Shown here: one piece after another, positions 46,098-60,700 of the stretch
Numbering within the stretch: the stretch's first letter is position 1
Layout: each line of letters opens with the position of its first letter
Source of the DNA: Gavia stellata
Lineage: Eukaryota; Chordata; Aves; Gaviiformes; Gaviidae
Assembly (NCBI RefSeq): GCF_030936135.1
Contig: NC_082613.1
Location: forward strand, 62,001-126,000
DNA length: 64,000 bases
Direction: 5' to 3'
Position numbers and translations under genes: made by a program
Notes under the pieces: model-generated
Databases searched by the model: none
What the model was told of the DNA's origin: nothing
Seen by the model: only the letters and a program-made list of their open reading frames with translations

Positions 46098-47984
46098 CTA
46101 CAGAAACACAAAGGAAGCAAAAATCAATGTTCTGCAGAAAAACATGAAAAAAAAAAAGTATATAGGCCAATCTAATATGCAGAAGCAAGGTAAATGAGAA
46201 TATACAAGCCACAAATACACCTCCCACGCGCCCCCTTTTAGGGGCAGAACAGGATGATCTTTGGGTTTCCTGTAGGAGAGAAAGAGGGCCAGTTAGGTTA
46301 GACTAAGAAGCCTTTAGAGGTTGATTTTCCTGGAACTTTGTGTTCACATTTTGAACGTAACTGTGCTCTGCCCGTTGTTCAATTAATGCACAAGTGAGAT
46401 GATCCACTTCTTATAACGCCTGTCCAGTAATCCCTATGTGTTAGTATTAGTGCCCGTTGTGCCACTTGGGTGGATGGTACTCTGCTGCCTACTCATTTCC
46501 CCGAAATTAGGCACTTCAGGAAGGTCTAAGTAGACTGCATTGCAACCAGGCTAATGAGGGCGAAAGACTCCTATAGTCCAGACTGCTGCTAAACAGTCTT
46601 TCTCAGAGTGGATGAAGTTTTGATCCAACCCCAAAGTAACGCAATTTCAATGCTATTGGTACTCACTTTCACTCACTTCTTTGCAACAGTGCCACTCCCA
46701 TAGTATCAGTCAATGTGAAAATCCTTATTGGAAAAGGCTTTCCTTGCGTCAGGAATTTTAAGGCGGGAGTTTTTACGACTGCTTATTTAAATTCAGTGAA
46801 AGAAGCAGCAGCATATTCCTTGTTCCAGCTCCATTCCAGTCCCTTCCAGGAATTTTCATTGTGGTCTGCTGATACCAGCAAAGTTACCTTGCACTACTGT
46901 GAAAAATTAAATTCCTCTAAAGCTGCTTTAAATTGGAGTTGAGAAGAAGAAGCTTTTATTCCACATAAAGCTTTACTCTTTCTTCTAGCTATCTGTCTTC
47001 CCATTTCCCCAGTTACAATTCCTGGGGCAGCACTAATTGAGCCTTACTAAAATTGATCTCTCAACTTTATAATTTAGATAGTTCTCCCACTTCCTCTTCC
47101 ATAGCCTCAGTCACTTGACAACCATCTACCTAGGATAATAACTTGGTGCCTTGTAGCTTTTAAAAGATAATGCTTCATCACACACAAATATATGTGTCTG
47201 TATCGTACTTTGTGTTACGTATACAGACTTTGCAGTACATGTTTGTGAGCCATCCTCCTAATTACCAGGAGAAATTTGGTTTCTTTTGTTTGGAGATGGA
47301 GGTAGCTTTCAATTGGATCTATTTGATTTTATTACTTTGTTTATATTTGTCTGGTGTCTTCAACTTTAGCCATGACAATCTAAAAACGAAGCATGGTATC
47401 TTTCTGTTTTAACATATGCATGTAAGATTACAAACAGAACCATCCAAAGCAAAGCTGAGCAAGATACAGGTAACAGTAGCGACAGGGTGCTGTTGCTAAG
47501 CGGGAGGCAGAAATAATGAACAGTTGTTATCAATAGTTATCTTAGTTAACCAGGCTGGAATACTTCCTTCTGTAGGAACTTCTGGTGATATTGGGGGTCT
47601 GCTAAACCCATTCACGGATCTTCTGTCTGTTATCTTTTAACATTGGCTGTCATTGGGTCCATCTCTATAACAAACAAATAAACTTTACTTTTTATTTCAA
47701 CTGAGATGCTGATAAATTTAAGCATGTTCTTTTTTCTTTAGTATGGTGGGTTTTGTTTTTTTTTTCTGTTTTGTTTTCCTCAAAGGAAAGGTCCTAATAC
47801 ATCACTCACCATCATACACTACAGGGTTAGAAGTTTGGAAACGTTAAATACGGCAGTTAACCTTTGGTTATTACACACGCAGGAACATCATCTTATACAG
47901 CAACATCTTCCATAAAACATTGTTTTTATTCTGGTTCAGTATTATTCTACTATTTGGTATTCTCTCTCAAACCCTCATGTCACA
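46098..47984. other. No supportable gene
   Basis: Mixed, AT-leaning sequence with only short frames. It could hide decayed retroelement pieces, but I cannot identify one. Confidence 0.4.
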
Positions 47985-48768
47985 GAAGAATCACAGAATG
48001 ACAGGGGTTGGAAGGGACCTCTGGAGATCATCTAGTCCAACCCCCCCACCAGAGCAGGTTCACCTAGAGCAGATTGCACAGGAATGTGTCCAGGCGAATT
48101 TTTAATATCTCCAGAGAAGGAGACTCCACAACCCCTCCAGGCAGCCTGTTCCAGTGCTCTGCCACCCTCAAAGTAGAGAAGTTCCTCCTCATGTTTAGAT
48201 GGAACTTCCTATGATCAAGTTTGTGCCCTTTACCTCTCGTCCTGTCACTGGGCACCACTGAAAAAAGACTGGCCCCATCCTCCTGGCACCCTCCCCTTAA
48301 GTATTTATAAGCATTAATAAGATCCCCCCTCAGTCTTCTCTTCTCCAGACTAACAAGACCCAGGTCCCTCAGCCTTTCCTCATAAGAAAGATGTTCCAGT
48401 CCCCTAATCATCTTTGTAGCCCTTTGCTGTACCCTCTCCAGCAGCTCCCTGTCCTTCTTGAACTGGGGAGCCCAGAACTGGACACAGCACTCCAGATGCG
48501 ACCTCACCAGGGCAGAGTACCGGGGAAAGATAACCTCCCTCGACCTGCTAGCCACACTCTTCTTGATGCACGCCAGGATGCCATTGGCCTTCTTGGCCCC
48601 AAGGGCACATTGCTGGCTCATGGCCATCCTGTTGTCCACCAGGACTCCCAGGTCCCTTTCCACAGAGCTGCTTTCCAGCACGTCAGCCCCTCACCTGTAC
48701 TGATGCGTGGGGTTGTTCCTCCCCAGGTGCAGTACCCTTTACTTGGCTTTGTTGAATTTCATAAGCTT
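47985..48768 (-). mobile_element. CR1 LINE fragment with intact C-terminal ORF2 part
   Basis: The left edge gaagaatcacagaatgacag is the inverse of the CR1 3' terminus. A frame of 205 codons on the minus strand (48064-48681) is unbroken and ends FLCNLL then a stop, as I expect for CR1 ORF2. It includes the segments [23 protein letters not shown]-like [33 protein letters not shown] and [21 protein letters not shown], typical of the region after the reverse transcriptase. The endonuclease and the RT catalytic core are missing, so the copy is 5'-truncated and dead for transposition. It is less diverged than the copy at 22058. Confidence 0.95.
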
Positions 48769-51700
48769 ATAAACATGCTTAACCCCTAGTTCTCTCAATC
48801 TTTAACTACCTAAAAGATAGATGGCATTTAATAAGCTTCCAGGAACTGTAGGCCATTATTCAACCAAAAACAGATCTGTAGGTGAAAGAACAGTGTAGAC
48901 CCTCTCAAACAAAGCTACTGGTACCTAAATTCAGGAACTCCTCTTATAAAAGCCTGTATAGAACTGTTGTTGTTATTGGGTAACGCTCAATGGAGCAATA
49001 GTATATGAAAGAGCACTGATATATTTACAGTTATTCCTGAAGGTTCATCTCACTGTCCTCCTTCCAAAAGCGTTCATCGCATTGAGTTTGGTGACTAAAA
49101 AGTCACCAAAAAAACCAAGTACCCTTTGTGCCTTGACAAGTGAGTGAGCTAGTTTACACTGATGGACTTCTATTGGTAATGAAAGCTATTCTGTCAGAAT
49201 GACCAGCGCAAAAGCCCCTCCAAATGTAATTTCAGTGTGACAGGTACAGTACTTAGCCCAGGATCCTCTCTATAGCTTGTCACCTGTTTGAGACACTGTA
49301 CTTCCCTTGTCTAGCTCATTTGTGTGACCTGATGTACTTCCATAATGCAGAGATTTGTAATAGAAACATTAAGGTTGAAATGAATAAATTGCATGCAGAA
49401 TCATATGTATGAAAGCACCAGAATAAATGACAAGAAAAGAAGGGACAAAAGAATGGTGTGACTTGACAGCACCAGCAGCTCATTGAGATCACAGTCAGAG
49501 TCTTGAAACACACAGACTGGGAAAACAAAGGACAGCCTAAAACTAAAGGAAAACTAAACTCACAGAACAGGAGACAAAAGGACAGGCAGTCAATCAACAA
49601 CATTGCTTAATGACTCATGAACCTGTGTCCCTGAAGGGTACAAAAGGCACTTCCAAAATGAACACATGGTCACCCAGCAAAAAGAACCCAGGAAACATGA
49701 TGATGACAACTCCAGATCTGGCATCCTTTTTCCTCTGTTTCACCACAAATAATCCTGGTTGGACTAGCCAGACATACACATCTTGGTCCTTGTTAAAATG
49801 TGGGTATGGAAAACAAGTGTGAAAGACTGACTGAATGAAATCTATGGGAGAATGAGTGTGAGTGACTGAAATCAGTTTTGTTTAAAATAAAATCACCTTC
49901 CCCTTCTATACAGTCTCACATTTAGCTTTGCTATACTCATTTTACATCAGTAGCTGTTCCCAGTTGATTATTCAAAAATTTCAATAAAATCTAATAGCGT
50001 GTGCTTACAGAAGAATGTCAAAGAAGAGAAAGTGCTATTTAGGGAAGCGAGGAAACATCAAGTTTGAAATAGCTTGCCTTTTTGAGGCAATACTTTCTTG
50101 CCTCTTTTGCCCAAAGGAAGACACCTGGCACACTTACAATTTCTGCTGTTACACCAGTAACTTCTTATTTCACGGTTCACAAAGAAGAAGTAACTGTTAA
50201 AACAAGTTGGTTTCTCAAAACTAGCCCTGAGTATGAAATCACAGGAAATGTCCTAAACATTTTTGTACAGTGACATATGCACAACTGTGCTAATATGAGG
50301 AACCTGAACAGAGGGAGGGCCAAGAAAATGAATATTTCTGTTTACCTGAATACATGAGGCTTAGAAACCAGATTTCATATGCGAAACAAATTGCAGGTTA
50401 AAAAGCCCTGCAGATTTCACGGCTTCTCAGAATGCTACTGAGTATTTTAAATTGAGTGGAATGAAAAAAGCCAGAATAATTTGCGGAATCATTTGCAATA
50501 GTCAATGTTGTTGTTGTTAATACCAACAGCAGTGGTTTAAAAATTGTGGGATATTTGGTACTAGTGACCCGTTCTTTCCCTGTGTAGCCACTGAGTCATG
50601 CCAATGGTTATTCTGCTAAACACAAAGGATAAATTACTGCAGTATTATTTATTATGAGGTTATTTGCTCAAAAAATTTCCAAAGGGAAACATTATTCCAA
50701 TATTTTTATCATAAAAGATGTGATTAAATAGGACAAAAGGGCTGACAGTAATATACTGGGATGGGACTTAGGATATCAGATTATTTACAGTGTCAAGTCA
50801 TGGCACCTCTCTTGCCAGTTTCCCCAGCTATAAAATAGGGATACTATTCACTACATATATTAGCTTTAGGAAAAAAAAAAGAAAGAAAAGAGTTCCAGGT
50901 AAGCTGATAGTGTTACGGATGTTCTTGCTATGAAATTATTATGCTTCTAGGGACACAAAATGGATAATATCAAAGCCATAATATCTGCAAATAAGAGCAT
51001 GTTACCTACCCATGTCCCTTCCCCTCTTTCGCAATTAAAAGTGGCTTCAGACTTTCAAAAGTAAATTGTCTCCAAAATAGTAAGTTTCTGCTGTTGAACC
51101 TATCTCATGTTTACAAATGACAGCAGCCACCATTCTCTTACAATGGAAAGCACTTGCCTTCTTGTGCGGCTAGAGAAGTTTCATTTGCCTTATCCATAAA
51201 AAGAAACCAACAAGGCAGCTTCTTTAGTGTTTTAATGCTTCTTTAAATCTGCAGTGTGACTCGCTTAACTCTCTAAAATGCAAATATAGGCTGATCTATT
51301 GCCTTGGAAATAATCCTCAGAAAGTCCCTTGGTTTGATTGTTGTATTTCTTGCTCGCCCATGTCTCCCCAAATCTTCTTCGCTCTCTTTACTCCAGTCAG
51401 ACTCACAGATTCAGTTTAGTTTGTGAACTAAATGGATTATACTCTATTTTAGCCATAGTTGTGCATTCCAAACTGACCAGATCCTTTATTGCTGGAGGAA
51501 CTCAAAACAAGCACAGGATGGCCTCAAAGCTAAGATGCCACAATGGTGGCCAGAAATGCCTTCAGTCTGATTTGAAACTGAGAAAAGTCGTGCGGCTATG
51601 AGTAAAGATGAGCTACAGTACTAGCACTTGTGTACAGTGCTAGATTCTACAAAACAGGTTTGGTTAGTTTAGGTTAGTGCTGTGCCAGTGACTGGGGAGA

Positions 51701-54700
51701 AAACCACCTCAAAACCATGACACAGTGTTTGTAGTCCACTATACTGTGGGCATGACCTGTTCCTTGGCACTCATAGATTCCAGGGAATTCTCTTTCAGAG
51801 ACAGCGTCAGACACAATTACCCACTAGGGAATATACAACGAACTCCTAACTATCTAGTTACAGCCCTTCTAAACCCCTAAGCGCCTGTCTGACTGCCTCT
51901 GCTGCAAGAAAATAGAATAAGGAAAGGGACAGAGATGCACAGTAGAGCTGAGGGGAGCACCCAGGAGAAAAGGGACTACTGGTGCGGCAGGAGGGGTGGA
52001 TGGTAACCACTGCTTCTGGGAGAGGCATCCCTTACTCCCGCAGTAGTTGCCACCTCTGACAGCAGTGTGTATTCTGCTTGGCAGCAGTAACAACTGTTGG
52101 GACTTTCCAGACTTTGCTGACTCCCCAGCAGCCTCTGTCCTTGGCAGTTTCCTACTTTTACCGACTGGTAGAACTGGACCTGAAGTCCAGCTCTCACCGG
52201 TTCGCTGCCAAAGGAGCTGGAAAATTGTGGAACGTTACCTAAAACATCCTAGTTTTGCACAGCCACAGTGAATAGTGCTACATGATTTCCTCCTAAAAGA
52301 AGAAAAATGTCTAGCTATGAGTCAAAGGATTTGTGGACAGAGATGCAAGCACTTAGTTCCACGTGAAGTACTGCTTTAAATTCTAGCAGAAATTCAGCAT
52401 TGCCACTATACCAATGCTATTCTAGTGGTACTGTTGCTGTAGCTATAATGGTCCAAGGTTACACGAAAAACAAGATTTGCAGGGTGAAACAGTCACTTAT
52501 TAGGCTAGCAAATGCAACTGGAAAAGATGGAAAAGCTATGGGCATGTGAGATTTCTTACACTAGGTCTTGCTAATTCTATTTTAGAGAGCATGTTGGATT
52601 TCAGTATAGGAATTGAAATACAGTATTTATGTTTATGCTAATGATGTACTTTCTTACTCACCATCTCCTCACTTTTCTTGCTTGATTTGGTCTTTGCTTC
52701 TCTTAAAGCTTCCATTTCCTTTGTCCCAGATCTTTTCTCTCTCTCTCATACTCATATCCCTGCCAACCATCCCCAGGCTAGGGATTCCTCCAATAACCTC
52801 CTCCTGATATTTCCTCAAACTTCATTCTCCTCTGCCTCAGTTCTACTCTTGTGGCACTTTAATGAATACCAAACTATCACTCTGGTTCAGTTTTCTCCAT
52901 CTTTGACTCACCCCTAGTTTCCTTCATTTCTGTGATCTTTTTTCCTCTTGCAGGGGCATATTTCTTCTGTGAAAAAAATATCAGAATGTGTGTTTTTCCT
53001 CTTCCCCTTAGCTGTACTCCTGCCTAACTTTCCATCTTTAATTTCTCTATTTCTCTTTTGTCTCAAATGTATGAATTTTTCATCGTCCTCTCCACTTCCT
53101 GCTGTGCTCCATCCCAATTTCTGATCTCCTTAATTCTGCTCCTTAGTCTTTCACACTTGTTTGGCTTCTCTCTAATAACAATATTCTCTTTCATCTCAAA
53201 CAATTGATTCTGCTTGCCTTTCCATCTACTGCAGCATTTTCCTTGCGGTCATCGGCTCACTGAGCATGCTATTTGCAAGTCCCATGCAAATTAATTTCAT
53301 ACACTCAATCCTATCCTTTCTTATTATGGATTCCACCCATCAGACTGTTGTGCAGCCTCTCTTCACAAGATTTCCAATATGCCCATTTTTATCCATCTAC
53401 AAGCTAAACATCTTGTCCAAGGTCTTGTTATTTTGTATCTCATTATGACACCATTCCTTTGTGTAGGATGAACGAATACAGTCTTGTGGGCTGAGCTGAG
53501 CAAATCCTTAACTAACAAAACAAACAAAAATTGCATTACTAAAAAATAGATCAGGAAATCCTAAAAATCATTGTCACCATTTTCTTGATAGTGTATTCTT
53601 CCTGCTGCATCGTGTTCAATTATTTTTCCTTTATATCAAAAAGTATACAGAAGAAATTGGAGTTTCAGAAATGCATGACATATTCAAACTAAGGTATCAG
53701 CATGAAAAGAGACTGAAAAGTCTGAAATTATGTAATTTGGAGGATTTTGATATCATCTTGTACAACACGATATTATACAGGAATACAAAGCACTGAACAA
53801 TACAGTGAAGCAAAGCCATGGGTACCTTTTAACCCTGACAATGTAAGAACTAATGGATCTTAAATGAAGAACGGAAATGTTTAGAACATTATTTACACAA
53901 CTCCTAATTAGCCTGTGAACCTCATTGCTCTAAGGTACAAAACCCCACGAACTTTAATGGATTCTAAAAAGGAGGCAGATTTTCTCTGCACAAGAAAAAG
54001 ATGTGGTTATTTTCAGGTCACTTATGCTAATTCCTTCTTTCAGGGAACAAGTACCCAAGTGACTGAAGGCAGGACAGATTTTCCCTTTACAAGCCAATGG
54101 AGAAAGACTGCTGTGGGGCTTCCTGGTGATTCTTGTGAACTGGCGTATACTGGCAGAAACAGGAGTCTCGACTGATGCAATACTGGACAGATACAGTGCT
54201 AATGTTCCTCTGTTCCTATGTGAAACATTCTATTACTTCTTTGAAATGAGCAGTTCTTAAGATGAACAGGACATGCAAGAAGTCTGCAGGACACAATGGA
54301 CACAATGCGAAGTTTATTCACTGTGGGTAAGTCAGTCACAGCAATAAAGCAATAGCAAGGCAAATGGGACTGAATCAACACTGGATGCAAAATACTTAGT
54401 TTCCCTACTGAGGCCCTCTCTACATCACACAGTTCAGCGTCATGTACCAAGAGTACGCAACAGGGGGAAGAAGTGTCACTGTCACAGCTTTGACATAAAA
54501 ATAAATTCCCCAAGGACAACTCAACTACACACGTATATATTATCCTCGACAAATGTGCATTCAGTCCATTCTTAATCTCCATGGAAAAAATTATTAACAT
54601 TTTTACAACCGAGCTAGAGGGTCTAACCGAGTACTTTTCTTCACTGCCAACATTTTTATTTTATGCTTCACTTCAGTGTCTTTAATCAAAGACTAAAGTT

Positions 54701-57700
54701 TTTAAGACCATGACTCCTCAACTGGCCTCCTCTTTCTATAACCACTTTTCACTTTTTTCAAGAATCATCATCATATCTCTGCAGTTGCCTCAGTTTTAGA
54801 CTGACCCAACTTGATCCTTCTAATTTTTTTAAGCTCTCCATTCTCTGTATTCTTGACATTATCCAGCTGAGGTTAGCCCAGGGCTAACATACTACTTCAG
54901 CTGAAGTCTTACTAACAACAGAAAGAGCATATTTAACAAACATCAAAGCTCCAAGGCAGCTTTTAATGGCACTTCAGTCACTATGCTCTTCCAGTTAGAC
55001 AGTGATCCATTGAAACAACGCAACATTTGGGTTTTTGCAACAAGTTATGCAGCTAACTAATAGAAATCTTGTGTAATCATTGTTTCAAAAGTGTGCTTAT
55101 GAAAATACCATGTGGGATCTTGTTGCAAATCAAAGTCAGTATGTATCATAGCTGTCGCTTCTTACTTCTCCTCTGGTATATTGATCTGTCAAGGAAAAAA
55201 AATTAGATGGGCTTGACTGACTTCTTGGCAACTCCATGCTAGCTGTTAATCATCTTCTAGATGCTAACAAGTCTATCGATTTCAGAATTTTCCAGGAATT
55301 GACATCAAACTAGTTGATGTCAACTATAATTTCTCAGCTCTTTCTCATGCCTCTTGCCCCATTTTATACACAGATATTGTGCTTGCCTATTTCTGATCTT
55401 ATGAAATTTCTGCCCTTCAAGTTCTTCAAGGTAAGCACTGACATTCCTGAGATTGCTTCAGTCTCTTCTCCTTGTTGTAGATAAGTGAGATGAAGTAATA
55501 ATAAAATGAGACAAAATACCTTATTCAAATCTGTGTAAGTGTAAGGAAATGGAAGTTCCTGTATAAGGGAGGAGAGAGAGAGAGATATCCATGATCAAAT
55601 GGCTAGAGGGCTGATAGGAAAAATGAAGAATTAGCCTGAAAAAAAGAAATATTGTGAGGCCATGCTAACAAATTCATTTTCTTTATATCTATAAAATGCC
55701 CTATATGTGCAGATCAAAGTATTTTAACATTGATTGTTGTGTCTTTATAGTCAGAAACTAGATGAGTAACCACCATAGAAGCACAAATTATAGTCGTAAT
55801 TTGTACCTGCTACAAAATGAGTGTTTTATTTTACGAGGATGAAGTTTCTCTTTGTGCAGGGAGAGTTACCACTTGAGATCCACTCCTCAGAGCTATTCAG
55901 CATTCAGCGGTTTGTCAAGTTAATAGTAGCTTACATGACATTTACAGCATTAATACCTAGTATAATTCACAGAGACTCTAAGGAGGGGCTGAGACAAAGG
56001 CATTACTGTGGTGAGCCCCAAAAAAGGACTGATGAGGTAAATGAAAAGTTTTGGGTTTTTTTTCCAGGCTTATGAGTACAGTCATAGGGAGGGAACCCTA
56101 TGGATTTTATTATGAATTACACTTTTATTGCATGAATACTCATCTGTGGATCACACTGGGAAAAGATATTAATTCATACTGACTCAAAAAATATCCCTTC
56201 CCGAGTGATGCATCATTGTATGTGAAATTCTGGATTCCATGTATGCAATTAAATGCTCTACTTTTCTAAGCATCTCAGTCAACCCTCTGGATAAATAGCC
56301 TGAATTGCATAAGTGCAATGTGTTAAAACCCATGAGCTAATATATGGTCACTAGGAAGTTTACATGCCCACTGGTATGACTTACCTGCCTCACCCACCTA
56401 ATGTGAATTATAATTGGTTTGAACATAAGGAGAGGCGTAAAGTTTTCTCTATAAATGCTGCCACACAACCAGAGTTTGAAGTCTTATCATATAGGCCTAC
56501 AGTTGTTCACAGAAATACAAAGTCCAAGGCACAGAGGAGCAAGGAAGCATGGCTGGTAAGTAAAAAAAAAAAAAAAAAGAAAAAGAAAAAAACAGTCTCT
56601 TTATGCATAAGGAAAGGGCAACTGAATAATGTACCATCTGTTAGCTTTCTCGGTGGGGTTATGTTTTGTAAAGGGCTCTGAATTGTTGGAATACACTACA
56701 TTTTGAGATTATGAATAGGTTGTTTCAGCATTTTTCTTTCCTGAATTTTCCAAAAGACACAAACAAGGAAAAGAAGATAATCCATCCATTACCATACTGG
56801 AGTTAAATATTCTAAAATGGCAAATAGAGCAGAAGAAGTTATGGCAAACTGCAAAGCTTGAAATTTAATGAATCAGAGAGTAGTTCAGGTATGAATGAAT
56901 CTTGTGTTAATTGGAATATTTGTGCCAAGAATAGGCTATGGGCTAGATTCCTTCCTGTAGATTCAGAGTCAGCAAACCACAATGCCATTTTAACTATTCG
57001 TTAAAATTAGCGTGAAAGGCAAAGGAACTTTAAAATACAGACAAAGCAAGCAGATGTCCAGCAGTGAGGTCTTTCTTAGGAGGAAAGATATTAAATCAAT
57101 ACATTTTAGCAAGGTTGGCCATGCTCTCGCTTAGGCCTGACTTGCTGGGACCTCTGTAAAAATGTATGAGGCCTGAGTGCAGATAATGCCACTTTATCTC
57201 TTCTAGGTATAATGCTCATGCTGTGCTGGCTTTATGTAACATAGGCTTGAAAAGCTCAGGAAATTAAAAAACAACCATCCACAGAGCAGAGGCTTGAGCG
57301 CAGAAATGACAGGCATTGCTTCTCCTTCATGGAGGTTAAAAAAGGCACAGTTACCCCATTCTTACAGTTTTAGGAGAACTGATTGCACAAACTCTTAGGA
57401 CACAAGTGTTCGTCCATATACTATTATTTGAAATAATTCATGTTATTGACTTGATCTACTTGTGCTAGCATCCCTCAACAGTATCTGCTGTTTGCCTGGC
57501 CGGATCGTGCTTAGTTAATGACTGTATCAATGCATCTGCTAAGTGTAATACCATCTAAATGTTTACCTGTTTAAGAGCAGAACATAGGCTGGGAGGGAAT
57601 GAGGTGCATACGATGGGCATAAGGCTATTGATTCCCTCATAAATCTCCTCCACTGAGCAGAGCTTAAATAAATGGCAAAACACAATTTGATAGGTCAAGC

Positions 57701-60700
57701 TGAAAGATTGGGCTGAGTAGAAAAATCCTTCTTTTTCACAAAAGAACTATATGGTAAAGTGGACAGCAAAATCCTTCATCTGCAGCAAAGGGGAAAAAAA
57801 CACTGTGTTGTAACACTTCCTCTTAAGCAACTATTTGCCAATAACTTAGCCAAGATGTTTTAGCAAGGCGATCCCTAAAAACTACCGCTTTAAGTGTCAT
57901 ACACTAGTCTATCCTTCTTAACAATAATTTACTCATCGCACGACATGCAAGAAGCAATAGCAGCAGTTAACGAACAAACTGGTATATGCTGATCGTGGTC
58001 AGCACTTGCTTGTGAAATACCCAAGCCCGAGTTCAGTTGGAGATGTCAAAAGTGCCTGAGGATGCTCCTCACAGTGCCACGCACAATTTTAATGTAAAAA
58101 ACTGTGAGGGTCTGCATACAGGTGTGTGTGCATGTAACTGTTTTCACTCCCTCTCCCTCTCTCTCCCCCCTCCTCCCACTCCCGCGACACACACATCCTG
58201 CAAATAAACACATTTTTTTCCCAGAAGTTTTTATGCATCCGTGGTCCAATCTCTAATGGACCTACTTTAACAGAATCCAGAAAGTGGTGTGTAAAGAAAA
58301 GGGAAAAGCATCTAAAAAGATCCTGTAAGTTTGATAGTGTGATTTATTTTTAAGGGTTTTGATAGTCTGCAGCACACTACTGCTACTAAGGATTCAGCAA
58401 ATTGTTTCACAGACTCACACTCAAAATAATTATCTCAGCTTCTGTCTGTCACTTTTAAGCTTCAGTGTCATTACAACTAAGGTGTGAGTCACACCTGCAA
58501 GCATCTCGTTTGTGTATTAGAATTAAGAGCGCTTGCCCACAAAATGGGACAACATGTTGGATTCTTAGAAGAAATGAGCAGAGTGACGTAGTGATGGGAG
58601 CCTGCAAAGAGGCTTTGCTGATGAGTGTGCAGCAGTAGTTGCAAATTAAAACTTCCAAATAATGGCTTTACTCCATTCCAATGGAAGAGATGTGTGCATA
58701 AGTGGGAGAGGTAGGGAAATACATTTAAATATAATAGGGTATAAATAACAGGTTGTGTGTGACTATGTGAGAGACGTCTGGGGAGCCTAGCATAGGTTCA
58801 TCCCAGTTTGTGTGCTGTCAGTTTGCCTTATTCCTGTGTACTGGTCCCATGGTATTTTTTGAAGTTCACATATTAGTACATGTCACTACTGTGTCACTGT
58901 CAGTCTCCCGTCTGGAACGAACCATCTCATCTGGAATGACCCAAGATCCCAAGAGAAGATCTAAGCCCAGCTAACAGGGTAGCCTGCTTTACACAGACAA
59001 TATGGGAGCTGACAGTGCCAAGTTTGGCTACCTTCAAAGTCTGGCTTTTGGAGAACTTCAGGAACAATCAGGAACTTCAGGAAGGCTTCAGACTGCAGCA
59101 GGCTGCAGACTTCCATTCAAAATGCCCCCGCTATTTGGTGCATTGTGAATGGAAGAGGAAGACAGAAAATAAGAAGTATGTCTTGGACAACATACAGGGC
59201 CCAGAAGAGATCTCAGCCAAATGCTTTTCCATACAGACTTGACCAATATATATCAGGGGGTTCTTCTTCTGAAGAGTGCTGATGCGAGTCAGTCCATACC
59301 ACTGTCCTAGGGGCCCAGGTCTCTCCCTAGTGTAGTTCGCAAATACAGTATAGCTGCAGAAAACCACTTGACTTCCTGTATCTAGAATAGCAGGAGTGAG
59401 TTTTGCTGATGAAATTCCTTGCTTCATTATCCCACGAGGGAATGTGAGGGGAGACAGAATAGTCCAAACTTCTCAGGGTACTGAGGCAGAGCCAAGTAAG
59501 TCATGGCCATATGGTTGTAGCATAGTGCTTTAGGGGCATGTAAGGAAGAGCTGTGCTCAGAAAGAATAAAGGAGCAGATAGGCTGTTCTAGGGACTGATT
59601 TCCCATACTGAAACAAAGGTACAATTAATAATAGGTGACATTTAATAGAATTCAAGCGTCACTGCGGATTCATACAGAGTTAGTGGGGAAGAGAACGACA
59701 ATGCAAAGAAGGCGAGAAAGTAGAACTGAGGGGAATTAGTCTGTTACAAAAGGTGTCCTTGACTGTTCAGTGCTGAACTCTTCCTCCTATATATTCATTT
59801 CTTTAACACAGTGGAGTGAGGGAAGAAATCTGGGTATCACTGGGAAAGGATGTCATGAGTTGTATGACTGAACTGGTTTGCAAAAGATCATTCTGATATA
59901 GCTTATTCTGGGTACGTGAAACAAAATACTAAGGTGGCTTAGAGCTTTCATTTTCTGAGGTCCAAAAGAATCTTCTCTTGCTGTCCACCAGAGTTTCAAG
60001 GACCCACCTGTGCAATCCTTACATTTACAGCCACCATACAAGCTCTGCAAATACTATTTGGCTTACAGGAAGCTGCCTGGGTCAGATGCATTCTGTTTGA
60101 CTAGTATTCTGACTACTGTTAATATTTCTCATTAATTCAACCCTCATTCTCAATCTTTGCCCATAATCTTTAATCCAAAGGTCCAGTATGTATCATTCAT
60201 CTGTTTTACAAACAAAGCACTCGAGAGGCCTGCAAGGCAACTTAGCCAGAGCTGGGAATAAACACCAGAAGCTGATGCAACAGACACAACTTGTTCTCCT
60301 TGCCATACTGTCTTCCAGAATAAATGGACTGTATCTGGTTTTTGGAACATACTGTTTATAACTATACTATCATACCATCAAATGGCAAAAACAATTATGC
60401 CATTGACCTATAGGACAATGATATCCAGTACACTATTGCTGTCACACAAAAAAAGGTGAAACACGCAACCAAATAAGCATCGGCAGCTGTTTGATGAATA
60501 ATCACTGAATTATTTTCTTTTCTTTCAACAGTAACTAATCTTTCTATCAAAGAGAAACGGTTTGCTATATATCCGAGGATAGGCTGAAATCTTAAAGCAA
60601 ATTTATTCTGAAAATTGTTAGTGTCATTTAAGAGAATTTAAATGTATGGGTAGGAGAGCGTAGCTTAACATCTGAAACCTCTAAAGTTTGGACTTAACAT

